Shown here one piece after another: positions 6,780 through 6,905 of a stretch of DNA of 6,905 nucleotides; the stretch's first letter is position 1, and each line of letters starts with the position of its first letter. The translations under genes and the position numbers were made by a program. This DNA comes from an uncultured Lachnospiraceae bacterium (GTDB lineage: Bacteria; Bacillota; Clostridia; Lachnospirales; Lachnospiraceae). The notes under the pieces were generated by a model, which saw only the letters and a program-made list of their open reading frames with translations, ran no database searches and was not told where the DNA came from. The stretch is from positions 1 through 6,905 of the forward strand of contig CAJTOW010000171.1 of assembly GCA_910577655.1 (NCBI GenBank). The letters run 5' to 3'.

Positions 6780-6825
6780 AAAATCCCTCTAAGCTTTGAT
6801 TTTATAAGGCTTAGAGGGATTTTTT
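6780..6825 (+). terminator. Rho-independent terminator ending the operon
   Basis: AAATCCCTCTAAGC (6781-6794) is perfectly complementary to GCTTAGAGGGATTT (6809-6822). The inner bases TTT 6795-6797 can add a G-U and two A-U pairs, leaving a loop of about 8 bases. The 3' arm continues into a T run (6820-6825). It begins 6-7 bases after the stop codon of the amidohydrolase gene. The A run on the 5' side could make it bidirectional. Confidence 0.95.
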
Positions 6826-6905
6826 GAAATGTTTTGTACCTGGTATTAGCACTACAGCGCACATTTAATATGATTCTCACTCTTTGCAAAGGAATTTGCG
6901 TGAAA
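6826..6905. other. Tail with no recognised feature
   Basis: These 80 bases after the terminator are A/T-rich and show no convincing open frame, promoter or RNA gene. The only structure noticed is a 10-bp palindrome CTTTGCAAAG (6882-6891), with TTTGC repeated a few bases later. It may be the upstream region of the next gene outside the window. Confidence 0.4.

Noticed and set aside
6841..6856. TGGTATTAGCAC as a second sigma-54 promoter
   Set aside because: No GC is present at the required -12 spacing.
1..6905. CRISPR array, tRNA, rRNA, insertion sequence or prophage element
   Set aside because: No regularly spaced repeats beyond the three dyads, no cloverleaf or rRNA-like sequence, and no transposase or integrase frame were seen on either strand.

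Overview
The window looks like part of the chromosome of an anaerobic Gram-positive gut-type bacterium of the Clostridia, most likely Lachnospiraceae. The reasons are strong AGGAGG-type ribosome binding sites before each gene, moderately GC-rich coding sequence next to AT-rich intergenic DNA, sigma-54 control of a catabolic operon, and compact co-directional genes closed by a hairpin plus T-run terminator. The taxonomic call is an inference; no marker gene is present.

Layout, all on the + strand. (1) Bases 1-819 are the C-terminal part of a sigma-54-dependent enhancer-binding activator (AAA+ domain with GAFTGA, then a Fis-type helix-turn-helix); its 5' end lies outside the window. (2) Bases 820-1130 are a regulatory intergenic region. 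In order it holds three near-identical 15-bp dyad repeats (TTCTCAAAATNAGAA) that look like the activator's upstream binding sites, a rho-independent terminator for the regulator gene, an A/T-rich stretch, and a good -24/-12 sigma-54 promoter. (3) Bases 1131-6773 are a four-gene operon: diaminopropionate ammonia-lyase (ygeX-like), an M20 metallohydrolase (ygeY-like), a sodium:solute symporter family permease, and a D-aminoacylase/N-acyl-D-amino-acid deacylase-type amidohydrolase. (4) Bases 6780-6825 are a strong terminator, followed by about 80 bases with no recognisable feature.

How the genes may work together (inference): the permease imports an N-substituted amino acid or small amide, the amidohydrolase and the M20 enzyme remove N-acyl or N-carbamoyl groups, and the PLP lyase splits the resulting 2,3-diaminopropionate (either enantiomer in the known family) to pyruvate and ammonia. 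YgeX and YgeY homologues are known from the anaerobic purine/urate degradation clusters of gut bacteria and E. coli. Here they appear without the other members of that cluster (YgeW, YgfK, SsnA, HyuA, XdhD) within the window, and with a symporter and a D-aminoacylase-family enzyme instead. The locus could be a variant or a stripped-down scavenging module. The activator with its own upstream sites and a sigma-54 promoter makes it a self-contained, probably substrate-induced unit.
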